A stretch of 35,802 nucleotides of DNA from DASRJX01 sp035649235 (GCA_035649235.1 DASRJX010000108.1:1-35802); one strand, 5' to 3'. Shown: positions 8,142 to 16,858, counted from the stretch's first letter. The notes: generated by a model from the letters alone, not told the origin. Made by a program: numbers and translations.

Positions 8142-9428
8142 ATGTCGATCCTGCTGTACGGCCTGAACCACGAGAGCGCGCCCCTCGAGCTGCGCGAGCG
8201 GCTCGTGGTGCCGGAGGGGGATCTGGTGGCGGCCGTGGGGCGGCTGGCCGGTTCCAGCGGCGTGGAGGAGGGGCTCATCCTCTCCACCTGCAACCGGACC
8301 GAGCTCCTGGTGCACGGCCCGACCGCCTCCGCGGAGCATACGGTGAAGCGCTTCCTCCTGGACTCCGGCCGAGCGACCAGCGAGGAGCTCGAGCGGCACT
8401 GCTACCTGCACGCCGATCGCGACGCCGTGCGCCACCTGTTCCGCGTCGCCTCGTCCCTCGACTCGATGATCGTGGGGGAGCCGCAGATCCTGGGGCAGAT
8501 CAAGGAGGCGTATGCCGCGGCGCACGCGGCCGGAGGTCTCAAGTCGGTGCTGGACAGCCTGCTGCAACGCGCCTTCTCCGTAGCCAAGAAGGTGCGCACC
8601 GAGACCGGCATCGCCAAAGCACCGGTGTCGATCGCCCACGCCGCGGCGGCCCGGGCGCACGAGATCTTCGGAGATCTGGCGCACAGCGCCGTGCTCGTCG
8701 TGGGGGCGGGCAAGATGGCGCGCATTGCCGCGCAGCACGTCGCCGCCAACGGGGTGAGGACGGTCCGGGTGCTGAACCGGTCCTACCAGCGGGCGGCGGA
8801 GCTGGCTCTGGAGCTCCACGGGACTTCGGTCTCCTGGGACCGGCTCTCCGAGGAGCTGGTGCGGGCCGACGTCGTCATCGTGTCGACCGGCGCGCCGCAC
8901 CACATCGTCACGCTCGAGGACGCCGCGCCGATCGCACGGCAGCGCCGCGGGCGGCCGCTGTTCTTCGTCGACATCGCCATGCCGCGCAACGTGGATCCCC
9001 GGGTCAACGACCTCGACAACGTCTACGTCTACGACATCGACGATCTCAAGGGGGTGGCGGAGGCCGGTCTGCGGGAACGGCGCCAGGAGGCGCTGGCCGC
9101 GGAGCAGATCGTAGAGCGGGAGACCACGGCTTACCTCGACTGGCTGCGCTCGCTGGAGGTGACCCCGACCATCGTCGACCTCCGCAGCCACTTGCACGCA
9201 CTCGGCGCGGCGGAGCTGGAGCGGTTCCGCGCCCGCCTGGGGCCTCTGACGCCCGGGCAGCAGCAAGCGCTCGAGGAGTTCGAGACGGCGCTGATGGACA
9301 AGGTGCTGCACCATCCGATCCAGGCGCTGAAACGCAGCACCGCCCGCCCGGGAGCGGGGACCCTGATCGCTTTCCTCCGCGAGGCCTTCGGCCTGGATGG
9401 TCGCGGGCCGGGGACGCGAAAATCCTGA
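8142..9428 (+). CDS. hemA: Glutamyl-tRNA reductase
   Basis: This enzyme reduces glutamyl-tRNA(Glu) with NADPH to glutamate-1-semialdehyde, the committed step of the C5 route to tetrapyrroles. The 428-residue length is normal. The catalytic thiol is Cys50 in STCNRTELLVHG; SSLDSMIVGEPQILGQIKEAY is the conserved catalytic-domain stretch; the NADP fold begins at VLVVGAGKMARIAAQHV; the C-terminal helical dimerisation domain ends LKRSTARPGAGTLIAFL. The ATG at 8142 follows the ccsA-like stop by 2 bases and opens with the family start SILLYGLNHESAPLELRERL. The frame is open further upstream, but there it overlaps the membrane protein gene and is not coding. The final TGA shares its last base with the hemC ATG. 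Confidence 0.97.
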   Translation: MSILLYGLNHESAPLELRERLVVPEGDLVAAVGRLAGSSGVEEGLILSTCNRTELLVHGPTASAEHTVKRFLLDSGRATSEELERHCYLHADRDAVRHLFRVASSLDSMIVGEPQILGQIKEAYAAAHAAGGLKSVLDSLLQRAFSVAKKVRTETGIAKAPVSIAHAAAARAHEIFGDLAHSAVLVVGAGKMARIAAQHVAANGVRTVRVLNRSYQRAAELALELHGTSVSWDRLSEELVRADVVIVSTGAPHHIVTLEDAAPIARQRRGRPLFFVDIAMPRNVDPRVNDLDNVYVYDIDDLKGVAEAGLRERRQEALAAEQIVERETTAYLDWLRSLEVTPTIVDLRSHLHALGAAELERFRARLGPLTPGQQQALEEFETALMDKVLHHPIQALKRSTARPGAGTLIAFLREAFGLDGRGPGTRKS

Positions 9429-10366
9429 TGCCCGCTCCCCGCCCGCTGGTCATCGGCAGTCGTGGCAGCCGGCTCGCGCTCTGGCAGGCGGGTTGGGTCA
9501 AGGATCGCCTGGAGGAGAGGGGACAGGCGGCGCGCATCGAGGAGATCCGCACCTCGGGCGATCGGTTCCACGATCGTTCGCTCGCCGCCATCGGCGGCGA
9601 GGGTCTGTTCGTCAAGGAGATCGAGGAGGCGATCCTGGCGGGCGAGGTCGATCTCGCCGTGCACAGCCTCAAGGATCTCCCAACCCGGCAACCGGAGGGC
9701 CTGCTCCTGGCCTGCGTGCCGGCGCGCGAGGACCCGCGCGACCTGCTGGTGGCGCGCAGCGCGCGCTCGATCAAGGACCTGCAGCCCGGTTCTGTCGTCG
9801 GCACCGGCAGCCCGCGCCGGGCGTGCCAGATCCGCAACCTGCGTCCCGATCTGACGATCCTGGACCTGCGGGGCAACGTCGACACGCGCGTCGCCAAGTG
9901 GGAGAAGGGAGACTACGACGCCATCATTCTGGCGTCCGCGGGCGTGCGCCGGCTTGGCCTTGTGCTTTCAGCATCGCCGATCCCTTTCAGCGAGATGCTG
10001 CCCGCCGTGGGGCAGGGGGCGCTGGCCATCGAGACGCGCGCCGACGACGCGCTGGCGCGCTCCGCAGTAGCACCTCTCCATCACCCGCCGACCGCGGCCG
10101 CCGTGGCTTCCGAGCGCGCCTTCCTGCGCGGTCTCGGAGGGGGCTGCCGGGCGCCGATCGCGGCGACGGCCGAGATCCGGGGGGATCGCCTGGTCCTGCT
10201 GGGTCTGGCCGCCGACCCCGAGGGACGCAGGGTGCTGCGCGACCGGAGCGAGGGGGCGGCGAGCGAGGCGGAAGCGCTGGGGCTGGGGCTCGCGGCGATC
10301 CTCCTCGAACGCGGCGCCGGGGAGCTGCTGGCCTCCCGCGTCCCCGAAGGCGGGGGGACGGCCTGA
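9428..10366 (+). CDS. hemC: Porphobilinogen deaminase (hydroxymethylbilane synthase)
   Basis: Joins four porphobilinogen molecules into hydroxymethylbilane in the cytosol. The 312 residues match the family length. Visible landmarks: start IGSRGSRLALWQA, the phosphate-binding RTSGDRF, the catalytic Asp83 in VDLAVHSLKDLPT, GTGSPRRACQIR, the hinge LPAVGQGALAIETR, and Cys240 in LGGGCRAPIA, the residue that carries the dipyrromethane cofactor. The start overlaps the hemA stop by one base (TGATG), and its own stop overlaps hemD in the same way, indicating coupled translation. Confidence 0.97.
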   Translation: MPAPRPLVIGSRGSRLALWQAGWVKDRLEERGQAARIEEIRTSGDRFHDRSLAAIGGEGLFVKEIEEAILAGEVDLAVHSLKDLPTRQPEGLLLACVPAREDPRDLLVARSARSIKDLQPGSVVGTGSPRRACQIRNLRPDLTILDLRGNVDTRVAKWEKGDYDAIILASAGVRRLGLVLSASPIPFSEMLPAVGQGALAIETRADDALARSAVAPLHHPPTAAAVASERAFLRGLGGGCRAPIAATAEIRGDRLVLLGLAADPEGRRVLRDRSEGAASEAEALGLGLAAILLERGAGELLASRVPEGGGTA

Positions 10367-11187
10367 TGGGACGGGCGCCCCGTCGGCCCCTGGTTGGGAG
10401 GACGATCGTCGTGACCCGCGCCAGGGCGCAGGCGACCGCCTTCTCGTCGCTCCTCCGCCGGCAGGGAGCGCGCGTCATCGAGGCGCCGGCCATCGTCCTG
10501 CGCCCGCCGCGCACCTGGGTCCCGGTCGACCGCGCCCTCGGTCGCCTGGCGGAATTCGACGTCGTCGTTTTCACCAGCGTCAACGGAGTCGAACGCTTCT
10601 TCGCGCGCCTCGATCGGCGACGGGGGAGAGCCGGCGATCTACACCGGTCCGTGATCGTGGCGATCGGGCCGGCCACCCGGGCGGCCCTCCGGCAGCGGGG
10701 GCTGCGGGTCGCCGCCCTGCCGGAGGAGTACCGGGCCGAGGGACTCGTGCGTCTCCTGTCGCGACGCGGCCTGCTGCGGCGCGGCCTCGAGGGCGCCCGC
10801 GTCCTGATCCCCCGCGCGGAGGTGGCGCGGGACGTCCTGGTGCGGGCCCTGCGGCGGCGCGGGGCGAGCGTCGTCGTGGTGCCCGTGTACCGCGCCGCAC
10901 CCTCCGCGGAAGGCATGCCGGCGGTCCGCGCCGCCCTGCGCGGCGGACGCCTCGACCTCGTGACCTTCGCCTCCTCGTCGACGGTGGAGCACTTCGTGCG
11001 CGGCTTCAAGAGCAGGGCCGACCGCCGGCTCCTCGGGCGCGTGCCCGCCGCCGTCATCGGGCCGATCACGGCCGCCACCGCCCGTAGGTGCGGCTTCAGG
11101 ATCGCGGTCCAGCCCCGGGCCTACACGATTCCAGCGCTCGCGGCCGCCATCGCGCGCAGGCTCCGGCGGGGCGCTGTGGTAGATTAA
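10366..11187 (+). CDS. hemD: Uroporphyrinogen-III synthase
   Basis: Cyclises hydroxymethylbilane with inversion of ring D to uroporphyrinogen III. This family is poorly conserved, so the call rests on both sequence and position. The 273 residues show the two-lobed alternation: GRTIVVTRARAQATAFSSLL (11-30), FDVVVFTSVNGVERFF, VIVAIGPATRAALRQRGLRV, then the second lobe GARVLIPRAEVARDVLVRAL, DLVTFASSSTVEHFV and AAVIGPITAATARRCGF, all typical of HemD. It directly follows hemC with a one-base overlap. It is richer in Arg than its neighbours. hemB, hemL and hemE are not in the window. Confidence 0.92.
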   Translation: MGRAPRRPLVGRTIVVTRARAQATAFSSLLRRQGARVIEAPAIVLRPPRTWVPVDRALGRLAEFDVVVFTSVNGVERFFARLDRRRGRAGDLHRSVIVAIGPATRAALRQRGLRVAALPEEYRAEGLVRLLSRRGLLRRGLEGARVLIPRAEVARDVLVRALRRRGASVVVVPVYRAAPSAEGMPAVRAALRGGRLDLVTFASSSTVEHFVRGFKSRADRRLLGRVPAAVIGPITAATARRCGFRIAVQPRAYTIPALAAAIARRLRRGAVVD

Positions 11188-11206
11188 GGCCCCTCGAGGA
11201 GACCGC

Positions 11207-12316
11207 ATGCAGCAGGCCACGGGGACCTCCCTTCACAAGACTCCATTGAACGCGCTGTTCCGGGAGCTCGGGGCGCGTCTGGTCGATTTCGCAGGCTGGG
11301 AGATGCCCGTGCAGTTCTCCTCGGTCCTCTCGGAGCACCTCGCCGTGCGTACGGCTGCTGGCCTCTTCGACGTCAGCCACATGGGGGAGATCGAGATCGA
11401 CGGGGAGGACGCGCTCCGGCTCGTGCAGCGCGTCACGTGCAACGACGCCGCGCGCCTGGCACCCGGGCAGGCGCAGTACTCGGCGCTCCTGACCGAACAG
11501 GGGACCTTCGTCGATGACATCCTGGTGTATCGCCGCGCGCCGCAGCGGTTCCTCCTGGTGGTGAACGCGGGCAATACCGACAAGGACTTCGCCTGGGTCG
11601 CGGGGCACGCGACGGAGGACGTGCAGGTGGTGAACGCCTCGGCGCGCTGGGCGCAGCTCGCGATTCAGGGCCCGCGGGCGGGCGCGATTCTCGGGCGCCT
11701 CGCCTCCATGGATGTCGCGCGGATGCCCTCCTACGGGTTCGCGGAGGGGACGGTCGGCGGCCACCCGGGTCTCGTGTCGCGCACGGGGTACACGGGGGAG
11801 GACGGCTTCGAGATCTATCTGCCCGCGGAATCCGCTCCCGAAGTGTTCCGGGGGCTGCTCCGGGAAGGGCGCGCGCAGGGGCTCCTCCCTTGCGGGCTCG
11901 GGGCGCGCGACACGCTACGTCTGGAGGCGCGGCTGGCCCTCTACGGCAACGACATCGACGAGACGACCACCGTCCTCGAGGCGGGCCTCAGGTGGATCGC
12001 CAAGCCCGCCAAGGGTGACTTCATCGGCCGCGAGGCGCTCATGCGGCAGGAAGCGGCGGGTGTCGCGCGGCGCCTGGCGGGCTTCGAGATGGCCGATCGC
12101 GGCATCGCGCGTCACGGCTATCCCGTGCGCTTCGAAGGCCGCGAGGTGGGTGTGGTCACCTCGGGGACCTACGGTCCCTTCGTCAAGAAGAACATCGGTC
12201 TGGCCTACCTGCCCGACACACTGGCGGGCGTCGGGTCGCGTTTCTCGGTCCTGATCCGGGGGCGCGACGTGGCCGCACTCGTGGTGCCGACGCCTTTCTA
12301 CAAACGGTCCCGATGA
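11207..12316 (+). CDS. gcvT: Glycine cleavage system T protein (aminomethyltransferase)
   Basis: Transfers the methylene group from aminomethyl-lipoyl-GcvH to tetrahydrofolate, releasing ammonia. The 369 residues match the family. The start LHKTPLNALFRELGARLVDF, FDVSHMGEIEI, the folate-site stretch LLTEQGTFVDDILVYR (catalytic Asp near 103-104) and TGYTGEDGFEIYLPAE are all characteristic; the C-terminal domain ends ALVVPTPFYKRSR. GAGGAGA lies 5 bases before the ATG. Only 19 bases separate it from hemD, with no room for a terminator plus promoter or for a glycine riboswitch, so gcv expression probably depends on the hem promoter. Confidence 0.97.
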   Translation: MQQATGTSLHKTPLNALFRELGARLVDFAGWEMPVQFSSVLSEHLAVRTAAGLFDVSHMGEIEIDGEDALRLVQRVTCNDAARLAPGQAQYSALLTEQGTFVDDILVYRRAPQRFLLVVNAGNTDKDFAWVAGHATEDVQVVNASARWAQLAIQGPRAGAILGRLASMDVARMPSYGFAEGTVGGHPGLVSRTGYTGEDGFEIYLPAESAPEVFRGLLREGRAQGLLPCGLGARDTLRLEARLALYGNDIDETTTVLEAGLRWIAKPAKGDFIGREALMRQEAAGVARRLAGFEMADRGIARHGYPVRFEGREVGVVTSGTYGPFVKKNIGLAYLPDTLAGVGSRFSVLIRGRDVAALVVPTPFYKRSR

Positions 12317-12326
12317 GGAGGGTTTC

Positions 12327-12734
12327 TTGAGCCAGGGAGACGCCATCTACCCGGAGGGTTTGCGCTATACGAAGGAGCACGAATGGCTTTCGACGAAGGG
12401 TGCCGTCGCCACGGTCGGCATCACCCACTACGCGCAAGCCGAGCTGGGGGACATCGTCTACGTCGAGCTCCCGCAGGTCGGGGCGGCCGTGGTCGCCGGC
12501 GAGCCGTTCGGCACGGTCGAGTCGGTGAAGGCGGTGTCGGAGCTGTTCGCTCCGGCCTCGGGCGTCGTCGCCGAGGTCAACGCCGCCCTTCAGGCGAGCC
12601 CTGAGCAGGTCAACAAGGATCCCTACGGCGACGGCTGGATGATCCGCATCAAGGTGGCCGACCAGGAGGAGGAGCCGCCGGGCCTGATGACGGCGGGGCA
12701 GTACCGGAAGTACGTCGAGGACGAGGCGAACTGA
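12327..12734 (+). CDS. gcvH: Glycine cleavage system H protein
   Basis: Lipoyl carrier that shuttles the aminomethyl group between P, T and L proteins. The 135 residues show the hybrid-motif fold with the lipoylated Lys68 in FGTVESVKAVSELFAP and the C-terminal DPYGDGWMIRIK. The start is the TTG at 12327, with GAGGAGGG ending 4 bases upstream and overlapping the gcvT stop region; it lies 10 bases after gcvT. Lipoate synthesis genes and the L protein are not in this window. Confidence 0.97.
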   Translation: MSQGDAIYPEGLRYTKEHEWLSTKGAVATVGITHYAQAELGDIVYVELPQVGAAVVAGEPFGTVESVKAVSELFAPASGVVAEVNAALQASPEQVNKDPYGDGWMIRIKVADQEEEPPGLMTAGQYRKYVEDEAN

Positions 12735-12735
12735 G

Positions 12736-14097
12736 TTGGCCGCCCACCGGTACCTGCCGCTGTCCGACGCCGAGAGGGAGGACATGCTGCGGGCCATCGG
12801 CCTCGCGAGCGCCGGGGATCTCTTCGCGTCGATCCCGGAGCGACTGCGCCTGCGCGGGGCACTCGACGTGCCGGGCCCCCTCGCGGAGATGGACCTGGTC
12901 GCGGAGATGGCCGCGCGGGCAGGAGAGAACCTCCTGCCCGACCCGCGCGCCCAGTTCCTCGGCGCCGGCGCCTACCGGCACTTCGCCCCCTCGGTCGTCG
13001 ATCACCTGATCTCGCGCACCGAGTTCTATTCCTCGTACACGCCCTATCAGCCGGAGATCAGCCAGGGCACGCTGCAGGCGGTCTTCGAGTACCAGACCCT
13101 CATCTGCCAGCTCACCGGCCTCGATCTGAGCAACGCCTCCATGTACGAGGGCGCCTCCACCCTGGCGGAGGGGATTCTGATGGCGGAGCGGGCGTCCCCC
13201 AGCGGCCGCGTCGTCCTCTCCGATCGGCTGCACCCTGAGTACGTGCAGGTGGTCCGGACCCACCTGGCCAACATGGGCATCGCCATCGAGTCGTTCGGGC
13301 ACGGGAAGGACGGGGCGGCCGATTCGGCGGCGGCCCGGCAGGCGCTCGAGCGGAAGGCCTCGTCGCTCGTCGTCCAGCACCCGAACTTCTTCGGCTGCCT
13401 GGAGGAGATCGAGGCGCTCGCGGCCGTGGCGCGGCAGGCGGGGACGACGCTCATCGTCGTGATGACCGAGCCTCTGGCCCTCGGCCTTCTGAAGCCGCCG
13501 GGAGAGCAGGGCGCCGACATCGTCCTGGGCGAGGGGCAGGGCTTCGGCGTGCCGCTGTCCTACGGAGGCCCCTACCTCGGCTTCCTCGCGGCCCGGCAGT
13601 CCTTCCTGCGCCAGATGCCGGGCCGGATCGTCGGCGAGGCGCGCGACGTCGACGGCCGCCGCGGCTACGTGCTGACGCTGTCGACACGCGAGCAGCACAT
13701 CCGCCGCGAGAAGGCGACCTCGAACATCTGCACCAACGAAGGGCTGTGCGCCCTGACGGCGGCCATCTTCATGGCGGCGCTCGGCAAGTCCGGCATCATG
13801 GAGCTGGCCCGCCACAACCGCGCCAAGGCGGCCTACGCACGTCAGCGCCTCGCCGAGGCTCGGGGCTGCTCGATCCCGTACGCGGCTCCGTTCTTCAACG
13901 AGTTCGTCGTCCGCCTGCCGGTGCCAGCGGAGACCGCCGTGCAGCGCCTGGCGGAGCGAGGCCTGGCCTGCGGCGTGCCGCTGTCGCGCTACCTCCCCGA
14001 TCCGGCGCAGCAGCGCGACCTGCTGGTCTGCGTGACCGAGGTGAACCCACGGGGGGAGATCGACAGGCTCGCCGACGAGCTGGGGCGGCTCGCCTGA
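12736..14097 (+). CDS. gcvPA: Glycine dehydrogenase (decarboxylating) subunit 1
   Basis: N-terminal half of the split P protein. With GcvPB it decarboxylates glycine on pyridoxal phosphate and loads the residual aminomethyl group onto GcvH. The 453 residues are full length for the split form. Seen are FLGAGAYRHFAPSVVDHL, FYSSYTPYQPEISQGTLQ, NASMYEGASTLAEGILM and GYVLTLSTREQHIRREKATS. This subunit lacks the catalytic PLP lysine, as expected. The start TTG at 12736 comes one base after the gcvH stop; no stronger start lies nearby. Confidence 0.96.
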   Translation: MAAHRYLPLSDAEREDMLRAIGLASAGDLFASIPERLRLRGALDVPGPLAEMDLVAEMAARAGENLLPDPRAQFLGAGAYRHFAPSVVDHLISRTEFYSSYTPYQPEISQGTLQAVFEYQTLICQLTGLDLSNASMYEGASTLAEGILMAERASPSGRVVLSDRLHPEYVQVVRTHLANMGIAIESFGHGKDGAADSAAARQALERKASSLVVQHPNFFGCLEEIEALAAVARQAGTTLIVVMTEPLALGLLKPPGEQGADIVLGEGQGFGVPLSYGGPYLGFLAARQSFLRQMPGRIVGEARDVDGRRGYVLTLSTREQHIRREKATSNICTNEGLCALTAAIFMAALGKSGIMELARHNRAKAAYARQRLAEARGCSIPYAAPFFNEFVVRLPVPAETAVQRLAERGLACGVPLSRYLPDPAQQRDLLVCVTEVNPRGEIDRLADELGRLA

Positions 14098-14099
14098 CC

Positions 14100-15578
14100 A
14101 TGGACGCCCGAAGCCTCCGCGCTCCGGAATCGCTCCTGTTCGAGGTCTCGCGCCGCGGGCGGCGGGGATTCGACGTGCCGCCGCTCGACGTGCCGCAGGA
14201 GAGCGGTCAGGCGCTCGACGCCCGCTACACGCGTCAGGACATCGACGGCTTCCCGGAGCTCTCGGAAGTGGACGTGGTGCGCCACTACACCCGTCTGTCG
14301 CGGCTCAACTACGCCATCGATCTCGGGCTCTACCCGCTCGGTTCCTGCACCATGAAGTACAACCCCAAGGTGAACGAGCGGGTCGCGCGGCTGCCCGGAT
14401 TCGCCGACGCGCACCCGCAGCTGGCCGAGTCCATGGTCCAGGGCTGCCTGCGCCTGATGCACTCGCTGGAGCGGGCGCTCTGCGCCATCTGCGGCATGGA
14501 CCGCTTCACCCTGCAGCCGGCGGCAGGGGCGCAGGGGGAGCAGACCGGCATCCTGATGGTGCGCGCCTACCACCAGGAGCGCGGGGACGCGCGGCGCGTC
14601 GTGCTGATTCCGGACTCGGCGCACGGCACCAACCCGGCAAGCGCGCACCTGGCCGGCTACCGCGTGGAGCAGGTGGCTTCCAACGAGCGGGGCTGCGTCG
14701 ACCTGGGGGCGCTGCGCCGGCGGGTGGGGCCGGACGTGGCGGTCCTGATGCTCACCAACCCCAACACGCTGGGCGTCTTCGAAGGAGAGATCGAGGAGGT
14801 GGCGCGCGCTCTACACGACAAAGGCGCGCTCCTCTACATGGACGGCGCCAACCTGAACGCCTTCGTCGGCCAGGCGCGCCCGGGCGACATGGGGGTCGAC
14901 GTCCACCACCTCAACCTCCACAAGACCTTCTCCACGCCGCATGGCGGCGGCGGGCCGGGATCGGGCCCCGTCGGGGTCAAGCGGAGCCTGGAGCCGTTCC
15001 TCCCGGTCCCGACCGTGGAGCGGGAAGGGGAGCGGCTGCGGTTCCAGCACGATCGCCCGAAGAGCGTCGGCAAGATCCGGTCCTTCCACGGGAACTTCGG
15101 GATGTTCGTTCGCGCCTACGCCTTCATCCTGGCCCACGGTCCCGAAGGGCTGAAGCGGATGTCCGAGACCGCCGTCCTCAACGCCAATTATCTCAGGAAG
15201 CGTCTCGAGGGGACCTACCATCTGCCGTACGACTCCCCCTCGCTGCACGAAGTCGTCTTCTCCGACAAAAACCTGGAAGAGACCGGCGTCAGAACGCTCG
15301 ACGTCGCGAAACGGCTGATGGATTACGGTTTCCACCCACCGACGATCTATTTCCCGCTGATCGTGCGAGGGGCGCTGATGATCGAGCCGACCGAGACCGA
15401 GAGCCGCCAGGAGCTGGACGCCTTTGTCGAGGCGATGCTGGCGATCGACGCCGAGGCCCGGCGCGATCCCGAGCTCGTCCAAAAGGCGCCGCACACCACA
15501 CCGATCCGCCGCCTTGACGAGACCGCCGCGGCGCGGACGCCCGTCCTCAGGTGGCGGGGCGACGCGGCCGGTTCCTAG
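14100..15578 (+). CDS. gcvPB: Glycine dehydrogenase (decarboxylating) subunit 2
   Basis: C-terminal, PLP-binding half of the split glycine decarboxylase, 492 residues. The PLP lysine is Lys275 in HHLNLHKTFSTPHGGGGPG; GLYPLGSCTMKYNPK and DSAHGTNPASAHLAGY are further hallmarks. The ATG at 14100 is 2 bases past the gcvPA stop; the frame stays open upstream but there lies over gcvPA. This is the last gene of the hem-gcv unit. Its TAG shares the palindrome CTAG with the stop of the convergent iron-sulfur gene, leaving no space for a terminator. Confidence 0.97.
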   Translation: MDARSLRAPESLLFEVSRRGRRGFDVPPLDVPQESGQALDARYTRQDIDGFPELSEVDVVRHYTRLSRLNYAIDLGLYPLGSCTMKYNPKVNERVARLPGFADAHPQLAESMVQGCLRLMHSLERALCAICGMDRFTLQPAAGAQGEQTGILMVRAYHQERGDARRVVLIPDSAHGTNPASAHLAGYRVEQVASNERGCVDLGALRRRVGPDVAVLMLTNPNTLGVFEGEIEEVARALHDKGALLYMDGANLNAFVGQARPGDMGVDVHHLNLHKTFSTPHGGGGPGSGPVGVKRSLEPFLPVPTVEREGERLRFQHDRPKSVGKIRSFHGNFGMFVRAYAFILAHGPEGLKRMSETAVLNANYLRKRLEGTYHLPYDSPSLHEVVFSDKNLEETGVRTLDVAKRLMDYGFHPPTIYFPLIVRGALMIEPTETESRQELDAFVEAMLAIDAEARRDPELVQKAPHTTPIRRLDETAAARTPVLRWRGDAAGS

Positions 15579-15862
15579 GGGCCCGGCAGTACGACTCCCT
15601 CCGGCAGCCGCGAGATCGTCATGTTCTCGAAACAGCGCATCTGGCAGCCCAGCGCCTCCACCTCCTTGCCGGTGCGCCGCGAGACGTAGCGGAAGGCGCA
15701 GTTGCGACAGTCGCCGTTCCAGCAGTACTTCGTGTAGGCCAGTTCCAGGTTCATGTGCTGCAGCACGCGCAGGAGGGTGTTGTTCGAGGGCACTTCATAG
15801 GCCCGGCCGTTGATGGTGACGGAGATGAGCTTGTCGTAGGGTTCGAGGACGGCGGATTCCAT
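15575..15862 (-). CDS. Small [2Fe-2S] ferredoxin-like protein
   Basis: A 95-residue protein with the plant-type ferredoxin cysteine pattern: Cys47-x4-Cys52-x2-Cys55, then Cys73, in YCWNGDCRNC and LGCQMRC, plus an extra Cys77. The N-terminal part (KLISVTINGRAYEVPSNNTL) fits the beta-grasp strand that opens such domains in ferredoxins and in NuoG or dehydrogenase subunits. The spacing to the fourth cysteine (17) is shorter than in photosynthetic ferredoxins. Start is the ATG at 15862 with GGGAG 4 bases upstream. It follows maf by 44 bases on the same strand and meets gcvPB tail to tail with a 4-base overlap. A one-electron carrier role is inferred; the partner is unknown. Confidence 0.75.
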   Translation of the reverse strand: MESAVLEPYDKLISVTINGRAYEVPSNNTLLRVLQHMNLELAYTKYCWNGDCRNCAFRYVSRRTGKEVEALGCQMRCFENMTISRLPEGVVLPGP

Positions 15863-15906
15863 CGGACTCCCGGCGCTTGCGGACGGCCCCACCTAATGTA
15901 AGAGCC

Positions 15907-16482
15907 TCAGGGCAGGAGGTGCCAGCGACGGAGATGCTGGTGGAGACGCTCCAGCGGCAGCCCGATGACGTTGGTGTAACTCCCTTCGATCGACGTGACG
16001 AAGAGGGCCCCCTTGCCCTGCAGGGCGTAGGCCCCCGCCTTGTCCATCCCCTCGCCGGTCGCCGCGTACCAGTCGATCTCCTGCTCGGAGAGCGGCGCCA
16101 TGGTGACGCGCGAGGTGGCCGTCTCGCCGGTCAGGTCCTCCTCGGGGCAGGCGCGCACCGCCAGCCCCGTGATCACGTCGTGCGTCCGGCCCGAGAGGAG
16201 CGCCAGGAAGCGGCGCGCCTCCGAGGCGTCCTTCGGCTTTCCGAGGACACGCCCGCCGACGACCACGATGGTGTCGGCGGCGACGACCAGAGCGGGGAGC
16301 GCCGGGGGAGCGGCGGCTAGCGCCTTGTCGCGTGCCAGCCGCAGGGCCAGGTCCTCGGGCGTCTCCGCTGCGCGGGGACTCTCGTCGATCCCGACCGGAG
16401 CGATCGTCAGGGGTAGGCCCAGCATCGCCAGGAGCTCCGCGCGCCGCGGGGAGGCTGAGGCGAGGACGATGCGGCGCGTCAT
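15907..16482 (-). CDS. maf: Maf-like nucleoside triphosphate pyrophosphatase
   Basis: Maf proteins hydrolyse dTTP/UTP or modified nucleotides to monophosphates and are linked to septum inhibition in Bacillus. The 191 residues begin with the family motif VLASASPRRAELLAMLGL; the basic site Asp lies in VVAADTIVVV, followed by LGKPKDASEARRFLALLSG and the typical GKGALFVTSIEGSYTNVIGLPL. The start at 16482 lies 4 bases after the stop of the DUF4321 gene, so the two are co-transcribed. Which Maf subfamily it belongs to is not decided here. Confidence 0.94.
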   Translation of the reverse strand: MTRRIVLASASPRRAELLAMLGLPLTIAPVGIDESPRAAETPEDLALRLARDKALAAAPPALPALVVAADTIVVVGGRVLGKPKDASEARRFLALLSGRTHDVITGLAVRACPEEDLTGETATSRVTMAPLSEQEIDWYAATGEGMDKAGAYALQGKGALFVTSIEGSYTNVIGLPLERLHQHLRRWHLLP

Positions 16483-16486
16483 CCGG

Positions 16487-16762
16487 TTAATGGACGCGCC
16501 GCACGAGGAGCAGCAGAGCCGCCAGGGCCAGAAGGCCCCCGAGGACCGTCAGGCGCAGCCCCGCGCCCAGCGTCACCTGAGCCACTTTGAGGTCGAGGTC
16601 CAGAGGCGAGGTCGTCCCCAGGCGGACGCCGGTGCCAATCATCTCGGCGGCGCGGGACCCGGGCATCGCCCGGATCAGGATGTCCCCCAGGGCCGTGCCG
16701 ATCATGGCCGCCAGGAGGACGATCACCAGGAGGTGCCACCACTGCAGGCCGCCCTTCGCCAC
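16487..16762 (-). CDS. DUF4321-like small membrane protein
   Basis: A 91-residue protein with two hydrophobic helices, one at about residues 10-28 (HLLVIVLLAAMIGTALGDIL) and one near the end (LRLTVLGGLLALAALLLLV), separated by a segment (TTSPLDLDLKVAQVTLGAGL) that fits the DUF4321 family, which is often found beside maf. Start is the GTG at 16762 with GGAGG 9 bases upstream; the open frame runs on to 17080, but that extension crosses the two divergent promoters and reads as non-coding. Function is unknown. Confidence 0.7.
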   Translation of the reverse strand: MAKGGLQWWHLLVIVLLAAMIGTALGDILIRAMPGSRAAEMIGTGVRLGTTSPLDLDLKVAQVTLGAGLRLTVLGGLLALAALLLLVRRVH

Positions 16763-16792
16763 GTCGCTTCGCCTCCCTGGTACCGGCCGGCG

Positions 16793-16821
16793 ACTGTACT
16801 TGAAAGGACACCTCGGCGCAA
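16793..16821 (-). promoter_or_regulatory. Promoter for the DUF4321-maf unit
   Basis: Minus strand TTGCGC (16821-16816), 17 bases, TACAGT (16798-16793). The -10 is good (4 of 6), the -35 weak (3 of 6). It gives about a 24-base leader before the GTG start. Confidence 0.4.
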
Positions 16822-16858
16822 CGCGTCCGCGGAGGCCGGGCGGCGCACGGCGCGACGT

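Noticed and set aside
11188..11206. Glycine riboswitch before gcvT
   Set aside because: Only 19 bases separate hemD and gcvT, far too short for a riboswitch, and no such consensus was seen inside hemD.
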